Source of the DNA: Erysipelotrichales bacterium
GTDB lineage: Bacteria > Bacillota_I > Bacilli_A > Erysipelotrichales > Erysipelotrichaceae
Assembly: GCA_910576855.1 (NCBI GenBank)
Contig: CAJTJP010000003.1
Span: forward strand, 1-64,000
Length of the DNA: 64,000 nucleotides
Reading direction: 5' to 3'
Made by a program: the position numbers and the translations under genes. Positions 17,032-27,300 of this stretch are shown piece after piece. The first letter of the stretch is position 1, and the number at the start of each line of letters is the position of its first letter. A model generated the notes under the pieces. The model was not told where the DNA came from, searched no databases, and saw only the letters and a list, made by a program, of their open reading frames with translations.

Positions 17032-17970
17032 TTATTCATTGCGATATTGACTTGCCAATTCCTTCAGCTTTGCTAAGCGATGCTTCATCCCCGATTTAGA
17101 AATCGTTTCACCGGTCTGTTCATAATAGGCATCACATAACTCATTCAAGCTTGCCTCGGGATTTTGACGGCGAAGCACAGCCGCTTCCTGCAGCTTTTGC
17201 GGTAAGGTATCCAAACCTCGATATGTTTCAATCCATGCGATATCTTCGAGCTGTTTTTTACCGGCACTGATCGATTTCATTTCATTTGCCAGTTCACAGT
17301 TATCAAGACGGGTTAAGGAATTCATAAAATCACGCTGAATGCGGCTGTCCTCAAACGCAAACAGTGCATCACTGGCACCGACACAGCGCAGAAAGTCTGA
17401 TATCTTATCGCTTGCCTTTAAGTAAATGACCTCTTGATTGCGACGATGAATGTACTTTGCCGGAAGCGCAAAGCGCTTCATCAGCGCTGACAAAAAATCA
17501 GCCTGTGATTTGGAATTTGCGACGATTTCCAAATGATAATTTGCCGTCTGCGGACTGTTGACGCTTCCCGATGCTAAAAAGGCTCCGGCCAAATACGCTC
17601 TGGCACAGCACTCCTTTTGAAGCATCGTCTTATGCGGATGAAAACGCAGACCCGATTCATCCATGATTTGTAAATCCTTTAGAATATCACTCGCAAACGC
17701 ATTCACACGTAAGATATAAATATTGTTTTTTTTCAGTTTCATTTTACGCATGACTGAAAGCTGAGCACTTACCTGATAGCGTTCCTTCAACAGCTTTAAA
17801 ATACGCTTTGCGGTGTTCACATTTTCACTTTTGATTTCAAGCGCCATGCCTTGACTTGTCAAGGATAAACTGGCACACATTTGTATCAATGCCGAAAGCT
17901 GTGCTCTTGCGCAGCATTCATGAAGCTCATTTATTGAAATTTCAGCCTTTACCTCTGTTGTAAAGCTCAT
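17032..17970 (-). CDS. whiA: DNA-binding protein WhiA
   Basis: This 312-residue protein matches WhiA, which combines an N-terminal LAGLIDADG homing-endonuclease-like fold without nuclease function and a C-terminal helix-turn-helix. In Bacillus it acts in cell division and chromosome segregation. The start MSFTTEVKAEI and the core CCARAYLAGAFLASGSVNSP are diagnostic. The C-terminus (GETISKSGMKHRLAKLKELA) is the HTH. I chose the ATG at 17970 with AAGGA upstream, which gives 5 bases between the yvcK stop and this start; a TTG at 17979 would overlap yvcK. It is the third gene of the conserved rapZ-yvcK-whiA set. Confidence 0.95.
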   Translation of the reverse strand: MSFTTEVKAEISINELHECCARAQLSALIQMCASLSLTSQGMALEIKSENVNTAKRILKLLKERYQVSAQLSVMRKMKLKKNNIYILRVNAFASDILKDLQIMDESGLRFHPHKTMLQKECCARAYLAGAFLASGSVNSPQTANYHLEIVANSKSQADFLSALMKRFALPAKYIHRRNQEVIYLKASDKISDFLRCVGASDALFAFEDSRIQRDFMNSLTRLDNCELANEMKSISAGKKQLEDIAWIETYRGLDTLPQKLQEAAVLRRQNPEASLNELCDAYYEQTGETISKSGMKHRLAKLKELASQYRNE

Positions 17971-17975
17971 TTGTA

Positions 17976-18920
17976 TCAATCCTTACTGTTGATCAATTCT
18001 TCCATAACATCACGAACCTTATTCGCATCATGGCGAATCAAATCATTCTCAAATTTTAAAATATCACGCTTGATAATACGATAGGGATGCTCCTGCTCAT
18101 TGATAAAGACCTCCCATGCGCCCATATCATGATATTTATCCATAACACTGTCACCGATCGCATTGTTATGAAAAACGACAGTATCTACTGCATAAGGACC
18201 CGTATGATCAACGATTGCCTGTACATGGTCCTCTAAGGAATAGTGATCGGTTTCACCCGGCTGTGTCATCGCATTACAGAAATAGATTTTCTTTGCGCTT
18301 GATTTAGACAGCTCCTCGCGAATACCGTTAATGATCAAATTCGGCATAATGCTTGTGTATAGAGAGCCGATTCCGTAAATTATGATATCCGCCTCATGAA
18401 TGGCAGCCAACGCCTGTGCACTTGCCTGTACCTCGCTTTGATAAAAGACCCGACTGATTCGGTTATTAAAGCTTGGGATGTTGCTTTCTCCGCGCACGAT
18501 CGTGCCGTCCTCCATGACCGCAAACAGCGTAATGACCTCAGTGCTGCTCGGTATAATATCACCCTTTACGTTCATGACCTTACAGAAGGCCGCAATCGCA
18601 TCGATAAAGCTGCCGCAGTTCTGCGTCAATGCCGTAAGCAACAGGTTGCCTAAATTATGACCGCCGATATCATTGTCCTCACCTTCAAAGCGATGATTCA
18701 TTAAGGTAGAAAACAGACTTTCGCTTTCTGCCATCGCACACATGACATTTCTGATATCGCCCATTGCCGGAATATGATACTGCGCTCGAAGTCGGCCGGT
18801 GCTCCCGCCGTCATCAGCCACCGTAACGATTGCCGAAAGCTTGATATTTCCGAGCTGCTTTAAGCCTCTTACAATAACCGAGAGACCGTGACCGCCGCCG
18901 ATAACCACCACATTTTTCAT
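17976..18920 (-). CDS. yvcK: Gluconeogenesis/cell-morphology factor YvcK (CofD-like)
   Basis: This 314-residue protein belongs to the YvcK/CofD-like family. In Bacillus YvcK binds UDP-sugars and is needed for growth on gluconeogenic carbon sources and for proper PBP1 placement. Family motifs are clear: VVIGGGHGLSVIVRGLK at the N-terminus, TVADDGGSTGRLR, and GDIRNVM. It is cytoplasmic. The gene starts two bases after the rapZ stop and ends five bases before the whiA ATG, so the three are translated from one message. Length is normal for the family. Confidence 0.95.
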   Translation of the reverse strand: MKNVVVIGGGHGLSVIVRGLKQLGNIKLSAIVTVADDGGSTGRLRAQYHIPAMGDIRNVMCAMAESESLFSTLMNHRFEGEDNDIGGHNLGNLLLTALTQNCGSFIDAIAAFCKVMNVKGDIIPSSTEVITLFAVMEDGTIVRGESNIPSFNNRISRVFYQSEVQASAQALAAIHEADIIIYGIGSLYTSIMPNLIINGIREELSKSSAKKIYFCNAMTQPGETDHYSLEDHVQAIVDHTGPYAVDTVVFHNNAIGDSVMDKYHDMGAWEVFINEQEHPYRIIKRDILKFENDLIRHDANKVRDVMEELINSKD

Positions 18921-18922
18921 AA

Positions 18923-19777
18923 TTATCTCGCCTTCTTATCTCGATGGGACTTATAACAATGATAGCTTTTCCGATAATGCTCATGAAGCCAGTTCGTAAC
19001 CGAAATCGAGCGATGCTTGCCGCCGGTACAGCCGATACCGACCGTTAAATGATTCTTGTTTTCCTTCGCATACGATTCAAAACAGAAATCCAAATAATGG
19101 GTAATATGCGCCAACAAATTCTTTGTTTCCTCGCATGCCATCACATAATCAAAGACGTCCTTATCATCTCCGGTCAAATCCTTTAATTCATCGATATAAA
19201 ACGGATTCGGTAAAAACCGCATATCGAAGATCAAATCGGCATCTAAAGGCACACCATATTTAAAACCGAATGATACAAAGGAGATAGAGAACACTTGATG
19301 CGAACTCAGATTCAGCTTTTCCATCAATATCGCCTTAAGCTCAGCTTGTGAAAGCTGTGTTGTATCAATACGCATCATCGGACGATCATTCAAGGCTTCA
19401 AACATATCACGCTCTACCTCAATCGCTTCCTCCAAGGTATTTGCCTTTTGAAATAAAATCATCGGATGATGTCTGCGTGTAAATTTATACCGTAATAACA
19501 GCTTTTCATCACTGGCATCTAAAAAAATCACTCTGACATTCGCATCGCTGTTTTCAAAATAATGCAGATATTTCGGATAATCGATTGCCGGTGTAGCTAA
19601 CGCAATATTCGCATAGCGTGAATCAGGCTGATCGTTTATGATATCGCCGAGATTAGATAACAGCTGTACCGGAAACTGATCGATACAATGATAACCCATA
19701 TCCTCTAATATTCCCATTGCACTTGTTTTTCCGGCACCGGACATCCCCGTAACTAATAATATATTTGATTGCGGCAT
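18923..19777 (-). CDS. rapZ: RNase adapter / nucleotide-binding protein RapZ (YvcJ)
   Basis: This 284-residue P-loop protein is the RapZ/YvcJ family. The Walker A motif is at residues 11-18 (GMSGAGKT), and the C-terminal domain carries the conserved GCTGGKHRS motif. In E. coli RapZ directs a small RNA to RNase E and binds GlcN6P. In Bacillus the homolog hydrolyses nucleotides and affects competence, so the RNA role may not apply here. It is the first gene of the operon. The ATG follows a GAGGTGAT site. The 328 bases upstream hold its promoter region and the terminator of the regulator operon, with no gene. Confidence 0.95.
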   Translation of the reverse strand: MPQSNILLVTGMSGAGKTSAMGILEDMGYHCIDQFPVQLLSNLGDIINDQPDSRYANIALATPAIDYPKYLHYFENSDANVRVIFLDASDEKLLLRYKFTRRHHPMILFQKANTLEEAIEVERDMFEALNDRPMMRIDTTQLSQAELKAILMEKLNLSSHQVFSISFVSFGFKYGVPLDADLIFDMRFLPNPFYIDELKDLTGDDKDVFDYVMACEETKNLLAHITHYLDFCFESYAKENKNHLTVGIGCTGGKHRSISVTNWLHEHYRKSYHCYKSHRDKKAR

Positions 19778-19949
19778 ATGATCACCTCATCATAAGTTTA
19801 CCACAGCTTTTGAATGAAAACCAGTCATATTATGCTTTATCATCATGAAATCATATATTGCTCACTGTCATAGTAAAGTCCTTCACTTCAGTTTATGCGA
19901 AAGGACAGCGCATCATGATTCCTATCTATTCATTAATGGCTTCTTATAT

Positions 19950-19974
19950 AAAAAATGCTGTATCTGAATACAGC
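19950..19974 (-). terminator. Terminator of the sugar-sensing operon
   Basis: On the minus strand GCTGTAT, loop TCAG and ATACAGC form a 7-bp stem followed by ATTTTTTAT. It lies about 130 bases after the response-regulator stop. Confidence 0.8.
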
Positions 19975-20105
19975 AGCTGAAAGCAGATAATAAAAGGCAA
20001 ACCATAACCGGTATGGGCAGTTATGATCAGCCTCTCTTTATCCGCAATAATTATAATATGAAATCAGTAATAAAATATTGTACTTTATAATAAAATTTTG
20101 TACTG

Positions 20106-21632
20106 TTACTTCATAAATAAATCTTGATATTCCTTCGGTGTCATTCCTACCATTTTACGAAACATTTTGGCGAAATAACTTTGGCTTTGAAAGCCTACAT
20201 CAAACGCAACCTTTTTCACACGCTGTTGTTCCTTCAATAAGCGCTTGCTTTCTTCAATGCGTACCTCACCTACCACATCGGTAAAGTTTTTTCCGAAGGC
20301 AGACTTGATCAGCTTGCTGACATAAAACGGCGAAACATTCAATTCCTTCGCTAAATCATTTAAGCTGATCGGCTTACGAAAATTCTGATTGATATAATTC
20401 ATCGCCTTTTTAGCCAATGTGTTTGTTTCATGATACTGTTCATTACGCAGCGGACGAAATAACGACTGCAGCACAAAATGAAGGGAAACCTCAAAGCTTT
20501 GATATTTTTCTTCCTCTTTCAGTTCAAATGCAGGAAGTGAATCAATATCGATGCTGACCTGAACAAGCTGTTGAAGCTGTACGGTCAAATCTTTGATCAA
20601 TTGATTTACCGAATGTGTGATATGCTCGGCGGAACAGACAAGTAACTCTTGGGCAAACTCATGAATGATGTGATCCATTTTCTTTTCGTCTTTTTTTCTA
20701 AAGGCCTCCAGCATCCGATTCTCATAAATGGATAAATCTACCTGGATTTGCTTTTCTTTTTCATCAAAGACAGCGATACGAAGCGGCTCATCTTCACCGT
20801 ACAGATGCATACGGCGAATCGCCTGAGAATAAGAACGCTTGAAATTGGCCAGCTGCGTTTGTATAGAACCGATTCCCAGAGGCAGCTCCTTGACATGATA
20901 TTGCGCCAATACATATTCAATGACTTCGATATCCTGTGCCAACAGCTTTCGATTATGAAGCAGGAAAAACACATGCTTATGATCGATCACATCATAAAGA
21001 CAGCTGTAGCCGATATCACAGAGATCCTGTTTTAAAGCACGCATATTCTTTTCCATGCCGTCATGTGCTTCCAACAGGATACACAGGGCTGTATTGGCAC
21101 TGATATTCAAATAGCGTAAATGATTCTGTATTTCAATTTCACTGTGATTGCTTAAAATCGTATAGAGACATTCCTGTTCAAGCACCGGCTGTATTTCCGT
21201 ATACTTCTTTAACAGTGCTGTTTCACTCATTTCCTTGTTTTTCGCAACCTTGATTGTTGATATTGCATGGGATACGGCAGAGATTAATTCCTCAGGCTTT
21301 GCCGGTTTGAGGATAAAATCCTCAACACCGAGTCTGATCGCATCTCGCGCATAGCTGAAATAATCATAAGAGGTCAAGATCAAATAAATCGTGTGATGAT
21401 GAAACTGCTTCATCGCTTCGATCGCCTCTAAGCCGTTCATGATCGGCATATCGATATCAGTCAATACGACATCGGGCAATACCCGTTGATAATATTCCAG
21501 TGCCTCTCTGCCGTTTTTTGCCGTATAAAGCCGCAACATGCCCTTAAAACGCTCATTCAATATTTCATAAAGCGAATCTCGTTCTATTTTTTCATCCTCA
21601 ACAATCAATACTGAGCACATCATTCGTTTCAT
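20106..21632 (-). CDS. YesN-type response regulator with AraC DNA-binding domain
   Basis: This 508-residue protein starts with a receiver domain (acidic pocket Glu12-Asp13, phosphoacceptor Asp59 in VLTDIDMPIMNG, conserved Lys in FILKPAKPEE). It has a long middle linker and ends with an AraC-type double helix-turn-helix at about 405-508 (ISLNDLAKELNVSPFYVSKLI, then VAFDVGFQSQSYFAKMFRKM). It overlaps the kinase gene by 4 bases (ATGA), so the pair is translationally coupled. Relatives control carbohydrate uptake and glycosidase genes. The nearby GH89 and GH36-like genes are the obvious target candidates, by inference. Confidence 0.92.
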   Translation of the reverse strand: MKRMMCSVLIVEDEKIERDSLYEILNERFKGMLRLYTAKNGREALEYYQRVLPDVVLTDIDMPIMNGLEAIEAMKQFHHHTIYLILTSYDYFSYARDAIRLGVEDFILKPAKPEELISAVSHAISTIKVAKNKEMSETALLKKYTEIQPVLEQECLYTILSNHSEIEIQNHLRYLNISANTALCILLEAHDGMEKNMRALKQDLCDIGYSCLYDVIDHKHVFFLLHNRKLLAQDIEVIEYVLAQYHVKELPLGIGSIQTQLANFKRSYSQAIRRMHLYGEDEPLRIAVFDEKEKQIQVDLSIYENRMLEAFRKKDEKKMDHIIHEFAQELLVCSAEHITHSVNQLIKDLTVQLQQLVQVSIDIDSLPAFELKEEEKYQSFEVSLHFVLQSLFRPLRNEQYHETNTLAKKAMNYINQNFRKPISLNDLAKELNVSPFYVSKLIKSAFGKNFTDVVGEVRIEESKRLLKEQQRVKKVAFDVGFQSQSYFAKMFRKMVGMTPKEYQDLFMK

Positions 21633-23086
21633 TCGTTCACCTCAATTTTCATCGTAAATGTAAAGCCGCAGTCAACTGCACTCTCTACATTGATATCCAC
21701 ACGATTTTTATAAATCGCTTCTAATCGTCTTACTACGTTGTACAAGCCCAAATGCTCCTCCTTTTCATCGTGAAAGCCTTGAAGCAGCATCTGTTCGCAT
21801 TTCTCTGAATCCATACCCTCTCCGTTATCTGATATTTGAATATACAGATACGGTTCCATATAACGAACGGAGATAATGATTTCACCGTTTTCCTCACAGT
21901 TTTTTAAACCGTGCTTTAATGAATTCTCAATCAGCGGCTGAAGGATCATACCGGGTATCGCAATATTCGGTATATTTTCATCAACGCTTAAATCAAAGCT
22001 GACGCGATCGCCTAAGCGCTTTTCCTGAATCACGATATAATTCTCTGCTGCTGCTATTTCACTCATCATATCACTCATTTTATTTTGTTTATCTAAGCCA
22101 TAGCGCAGTAATGCACCGGTACGCTCAATCATCTCGCTGCATTTGACAGCATTTTCCTGCAGCGCTAAGCGATAGGTCATATTTAAGGTATTAAAGAGAA
22201 AATGCGGATTGATTTGATTCTGAAGCATTTTTACCTCGCTTTGAGCCAATAATTCATCCTTTTTCAAATTCTCATTTTCCATTTCTAAAAGATTTTTTTC
22301 TAATTCGGCATTTTCCTTAGTCGTTTCAATATCCTTTTGTACGACCTTCGCCATTTCATCCAATTCTTCACATAATGCATGAATTTCGCTGTTCGTATTA
22401 GATATTTTAGTTAAATCATAGGTTCCCGTCTTAATTTTCCCGATATTTTTTAAGATTGCGGTCAAGGGACGTAAAATCGATTTTTCCGCAGAGCGATAAA
22501 ACCACATCATCCATAACAGCAAAGCAACACAAAACAGAACAAACAACAAAATAACCGTTGCCTTGATAAAATCCAAATGCGACGAATGATATGCCATTTG
22601 ATTGGTCAAAAGCTCATAGTAGCTATCCGAAGTGCTCTTGATTAAATCATAGGAGTCAAGCAGCTTTGTATAGTTGTCCTCATAGCTGTCTCCCGGAGTT
22701 TGAAAAGCCTTTTTCGTTGTTTCTACCTGTTCCAAATAAGAATTCAGCATATTCTGTAGCAAGCGAATTCGCCATGTATCATCATATTCATTATAATCAA
22801 GCGCATCAAGCTGTTTTCGGGCATAGATGATTTTCTCATGATACTCTTTATAAGAGGCTTCATCATCTGAATATAGATAATCCTTAAACTGCTCATTGGC
22901 ATCATTTAACGCATCATAAAATTCACTGACATAGCGATATTGATAAGACGCAGTTCGATATTGATTTACCGTATACAAATTCATAATAACGGCAATAACG
23001 GAAATCAACAGTGCGATACAGAAGCCAATCACGTGAAAGCGCACGATCTGTTGCTTCAGACTTGTCATTTTAGCGTTGGACGGCAT
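21629..23086 (-). CDS. YesM-type sensor histidine kinase
   Basis: This 485-residue membrane kinase has a membrane helix at about 17-38, an extracellular helical sensor region at about 40-172, a second helix at about 176-197, a HAMP-like linker and coiled coil, and the His_kinase domain with His295 in INPHFLFNTLN. An ATPase domain follows (LIENSLKHGLKN and DNGEGMD). I chose the ATG at 23086, which has GGAGG 9 bases upstream and overlaps the binding-protein gene by 17 bases; an in-frame start at 23176 would lie deep inside that gene. It should phosphorylate the downstream regulator. Confidence 0.92.
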   Translation of the reverse strand: MPSNAKMTSLKQQIVRFHVIGFCIALLISVIAVIMNLYTVNQYRTASYQYRYVSEFYDALNDANEQFKDYLYSDDEASYKEYHEKIIYARKQLDALDYNEYDDTWRIRLLQNMLNSYLEQVETTKKAFQTPGDSYEDNYTKLLDSYDLIKSTSDSYYELLTNQMAYHSSHLDFIKATVILLFVLFCVALLLWMMWFYRSAEKSILRPLTAILKNIGKIKTGTYDLTKISNTNSEIHALCEELDEMAKVVQKDIETTKENAELEKNLLEMENENLKKDELLAQSEVKMLQNQINPHFLFNTLNMTYRLALQENAVKCSEMIERTGALLRYGLDKQNKMSDMMSEIAAAENYIVIQEKRLGDRVSFDLSVDENIPNIAIPGMILQPLIENSLKHGLKNCEENGEIIISVRYMEPYLYIQISDNGEGMDSEKCEQMLLQGFHDEKEEHLGLYNVVRRLEAIYKNRVDINVESAVDCGFTFTMKIEVNE

Positions 23087-24017
23087 TGACGTATTCCTCC
23101 GCATTTTCCGGTGTGACAAGCTGTATTGTTGCCGGAATGATTTCCCGTTTCGCCTTGCCTGAGGTAAAATATTCATTTAAGTATTTTACCGTTTCAAAGC
23201 CGTAATCATAAAAGGAGGTAGTAATCGTTCCGTTGATTTTATTCTCCTTTAATAAACGTATCGTTGCTTCCATATCATCAACACCGTAAATCAAATATTC
23301 CTTTTGTCGATCGGAGGCTTCAAACATTTCATAACAGGCTTCTGCAGATTCACCCGCAAAATTAATTGCGACATTTGTATCAGGATGATCGCTCAAGGTT
23401 TGCGCCCATTCTTTTTTTGCCCGAACGACATCGGAGCGTGATGAGGTGACAGAAACGATTTCATAACCGCCCGTATGCTTTTTAAATACATTTTTGATCT
23501 GTTGGATTTGTTCCTTTGCGATCGTGAAGCTTTCCTGTGCCACCTGAATCGAAATAATCAGTTTTTTATCCTTGCCCCAGTTTTTTTCGATATCCGCTAA
23601 AATAAGCTCTGCCTGTTTATGGAAATCCTTTCCGAAATATGCAGTACGCTTGCTTTCAGGCATATCGCTGTCCACAAAGATTACCGGTATATCAATTGAG
23701 GCAGCTGCATCTACGACGGCAGAATCAACGACCCCCTGTGTGATGATCGCATCCGCCTTCTGCAGAATGCCGGTTTTCATCACATCATTCATACGATTTG
23801 TATCGATCGTTTTCGGACCGATCCAATCACAATGATATTGATAGAGCTCACAGGCATCCATAAAGCCGCGTTTTGCCTGCAGCCATAAGTTATGATCGAC
23901 TAATGGTGTCACAAACAGAATATACGTTCCTTTATTATCTGAACGCTTACTTGTATAATGACAGCCCGATATCAACGCAATAAGTACCGCAAGCATTGCC
24001 GCTCTGCTTTTTTGCAT
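23070..24017 (-). CDS. Sugar-binding lipoprotein (periplasmic-binding-protein fold), probable sensor partner
   Basis: This 315-residue lipoprotein has a lipobox ISGC with the lipidated Cys at residue 19, then a Peripla_BP_4 (RbsB-like) fold: ILFVTPLVDHNLWLQAKRGF, then AIITQGVVDSAVVDAAASIDIPVIFVDSD, and later INFAGESAEACYEMF. No ABC permease or ATPase is next to it; instead it overlaps the kinase gene. This matches extracytoplasmic sugar-sensing sets such as XylFII-LytS-YesN, in which the binding protein docks on the kinase instead of feeding a transporter. AGAGGTGA precedes the ATG. A TGTACA-containing site lies 25 bases upstream. Confidence 0.88.
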   Translation of the reverse strand: MQKSRAAMLAVLIALISGCHYTSKRSDNKGTYILFVTPLVDHNLWLQAKRGFMDACELYQYHCDWIGPKTIDTNRMNDVMKTGILQKADAIITQGVVDSAVVDAAASIDIPVIFVDSDMPESKRTAYFGKDFHKQAELILADIEKNWGKDKKLIISIQVAQESFTIAKEQIQQIKNVFKKHTGGYEIVSVTSSRSDVVRAKKEWAQTLSDHPDTNVAINFAGESAEACYEMFEASDRQKEYLIYGVDDMEATIRLLKENKINGTITTSFYDYGFETVKYLNEYFTSGKAKREIIPATIQLVTPENAEEYVNAVQR

Positions 24018-24041
24018 ACGATTTTCACCTCTTTTCTCTCA

Positions 24042-24150
24042 AAATGTACACATTTATAGATGAAGGTATTTTTAATCAAAATGTGTGCTTTTTGTTTGTA
24101 AAACAAACATTTCTTTTATATCCTTTCATGTTTTTTAAGGTGTACATTTG
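24042..24150 (-). promoter_or_regulatory. TGTACA-type sites and hairpin upstream of the sugar-sensing operon
   Basis: The minus strand has CTATAAATGTGTACATTT at plus 24042-24059 and AAATGTACACC near 24140-24149. Between them lies a stem, TGTTTGT-TTT-ACAAACA, at about 24092-24108 with no T-run. The proximal site matches the palindrome upstream of the GH36-like gene (52640-52665) and contains a possible -10 TATAAA. The arrangement of site, hairpin, site also resembles the giant-protein leaders. Confidence 0.5.
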
Positions 24151-24270
24151 GGGAATATTTATACAATTTTATACTTATATGTTAGCACATGTTTGCCATT
24201 AATCAAGCATTTTTTCAGAAAATAAATAAAATAATTAGGCCCTTTTTTATGATAGCGTTTACGGATATAA

Positions 24271-24318
24271 AGCGCAAAAGGCAGAGGATAAGCTGCATCC
24301 TCTGACCTTTGCCTTTCT
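24271..24318 (-). terminator. Terminator of the GH89 gene
   Basis: CAGAGGAT and ATCCTCTG form an 8-bp core stem with a 7-nt loop, extended by AAAGG/CCTTT pairs. The following T-run is weak. It lies directly after the GH89 stop. Confidence 0.6.
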
Positions 24319-24323
24319 TTAGA

Positions 24324-27300
24324 TTAATCTTCTAAAACATGCTCCATTTTCTTTGTGACAAGAATCAATACTGCCCCTAACAAGATATAAACAGGCAGTG
24401 TGCTTGCCGCAAACGGGTGTGTTGCCGTATTGACGATCGGATTCTCTGATGATACGATCGCATAATAGGAATTATGATTCGTTGTAAAGATGATATAACC
24501 GTTTTCTGTACGTGACGGTATCAGTGTCGTTTTACCGTTATCATCGATATATATGACGCCTAAATTGCGCTTGCCCATAAGCTTTTCATCAAGCTTGATC
24601 TTTACGGTAATCTCATCCTTTAACACATATTCCTTATTATTTCTCAGCATATAGATATCAAACAACTTTTCGAACGTATATTGTTTCAGCAATGACTGAT
24701 TCTGAAGTTTATCTAAAACAGCCTGCTTCAATTCAGCTTTCAAATCATCTACGATCAGCTGAACATTCTGCGGGAATTTACCGAATACAGTAACTTGATT
24801 GTCTTTGTTTACAAGCTGATCCACATATTCAGTTACCGGCTTGTTTGAATCGTCAGGAATTTCCGGCTTATCCGATTCATCCGGTTTCTCAGAATCATCC
24901 GGTTCATCAGGTTTTCCCGGTTCATCAGGTTTTCCCGGTTGATCAGGCTTATTAACGCTTTCCTCCTTCAGAGCACCGATTGCATCATTCAATGCTTCTG
25001 TCGCCTTATCAAGCTCACTTTGCTTAACGGAATCACTTTGATACAGCTTAACAGCATTATCATATGCTTTTTTCGCTGCCTTCCATGATTCTGCGGTATA
25101 ATCCTTTTCGTTTTTGTTTTCAAATTCATCGATTGCGGTTCTTAGTGCTTCTCGATCCAGCTTAATTAAAGCGGCATGTTTCGCCTCAATTTCACTGCAG
25201 GCATCATTGATCTGCGTCAAAGAAACCGCTGCTTCCTCATATAGTGCTTTACCGCTTTCAATCGCCTCTGCATATGCGTTCCATGTATCAATATCATAAT
25301 CTGCCTGATTCAAATCATCAAACGCATTGATCAGCGCCAACAAAGGTTTACGGTCTACTGAAATCACCGATGCTTCAAAGGCTGTAACTGCAGCCTTCAA
25401 AGAATCAATCAAGTCCTGTGCTTCACTTGGATCACTGATTGCCGCAAACGCTGTTTCCGCATCTGCGATCGCCTGATTCAATGTATCGAGTGCTTCCTGC
25501 GGATATGCACCGTCAGTATCGCCTACCACCGCTTCCTCGGCAATTTTCTTTGTCAAGCCAAGCTGAATGCGATATTGATCTAAGATATCAAATCGGGCTA
25601 AAATTTCCTCTGTTTCAGTTTTCAGCTGCTGTGCTGCCTTATCAATATCAGCCTGTGTGATCATATATTGATTATATTTCGTAACTGCAGCCTCATATGG
25701 CTGATCAAACAGATTTTTAAAGGCATCATTACCTAATGCGGCAATTTCATTTCTGATGATATCCGTATGATTGATTTCCTTTAACAGCACACTGCGATCG
25801 ACATAAACAAGCCCATCGCGATAGAATTCGTCCAGTGCCGTATTTAATCGGTCGATCCATGCGGCTACATCTCTTGAGCTCATAGAATCCTTAACTGCGT
25901 CCTTCGCTTCCTGCAGCTTCGCATCGATTTTCGCCTTTGCTTCTTTTGTATAGCTTCCGTTCATATCATTATAGCTCTTATTCGCTAAGATATTTTCAAT
26001 TTCAGTGATTCGCTCCTGTAAGTCCTTTCGCTTATCGGTCTTAAAGATTTTTACTTCCTTCAGAATCATATCCTTTGTCGGAGTAATACGTGCTTTATCG
26101 GCGAAAATAGATTCACTCAGCAAAATATCCTTAGAGGTTACCTTAGCACTCTCCTTACGTCCGTCAAATACGGTCGTCCATTTTGCGTTGTCCGCATCAT
26201 ACAGCTCAACGATATAATTTGCCGATGCCGTTTCCGTATATACAGCCAGTACGGATATATCGGAAGGCTTTTCAAAGGTAATCGTAATCGGTGTATCGGC
26301 AGCCGCATGATAATCGCTTGTCAAGCTGTCATCGATAATACTTTGCGCTGCGCTTGGATCGATCGCTGCGCCTGTCGCAGCATTCTCCGGTGTTCCGCCG
26401 TAAATTCTTGTTTCATATAAGCGTTCCTCAGCCAAATAGGCACTGCCTTGTCCGTTATTGCCCAAATGCTTAAAGATAAGCTTCGTGCCTACCGCATGGA
26501 CATCAAGACTGATCGTCGCATCATCCAGCAAGCTCAGCGATTCAGAGCGATCAACCACAAGGGTACGATCTCCCTGTTCGTTTTCAACATAGATGACGTA
26601 TTTCAAGCCTAAGCCGGCTTTTTCAAATGTAAGATCAACATGATCGATATAATATTTTCCGTCTAATTCGTAAGTGATTTCCTGATTGCGAATACCGTTC
26701 ACAAAGGTATTGTTATTATCATCCAATGTGTTTTGATATTTGTTTTCGGTTGCGGCGTTAAGCTTCGCTCCGTCATTAAAGATGATATTGTCATTTTTCA
26801 CAACCGGACCGAAGGCCTCAAGCTCAGCGATATCAAACCATCCGGAGGTTCCCGACTGCTTGCCCTTAAAGTCTACCTTGATTTTTGAAATCGTATCATT
26901 TACAGGAATCTTATAGGTTGATTTATTTTCACCTGTTTCAGATAAAATGATTGTTTCACTGCCGTCAGCTTTAATCGCAATGACATCAAAGATATAATAT
27001 TTTGTATAGCTTTCCTTATTAAAGGTCAACTGAATATCCGTAATAAATTGCGGTGCCTCCAAATCAACGATTGCATAGCCTTGTTCCCCCTCCGCGTATT
27101 GATCGTGATTCCAGAAAGTACTGTAATTACCGTCAGTAATGGCTGCAGGTCCGCCGCTGGAAGCATCGGTGCTGACTGTTGCAGGCTTACCGAGCGCATA
27201 GTTCTTTGTTTCTGCCAAGGCCTCCGTAGATAACACCTTGATTTCCGCTAAGCCCGGACTTGCCGCATCACATGGATCGGCACAGCTTCCGGCACTTAAG

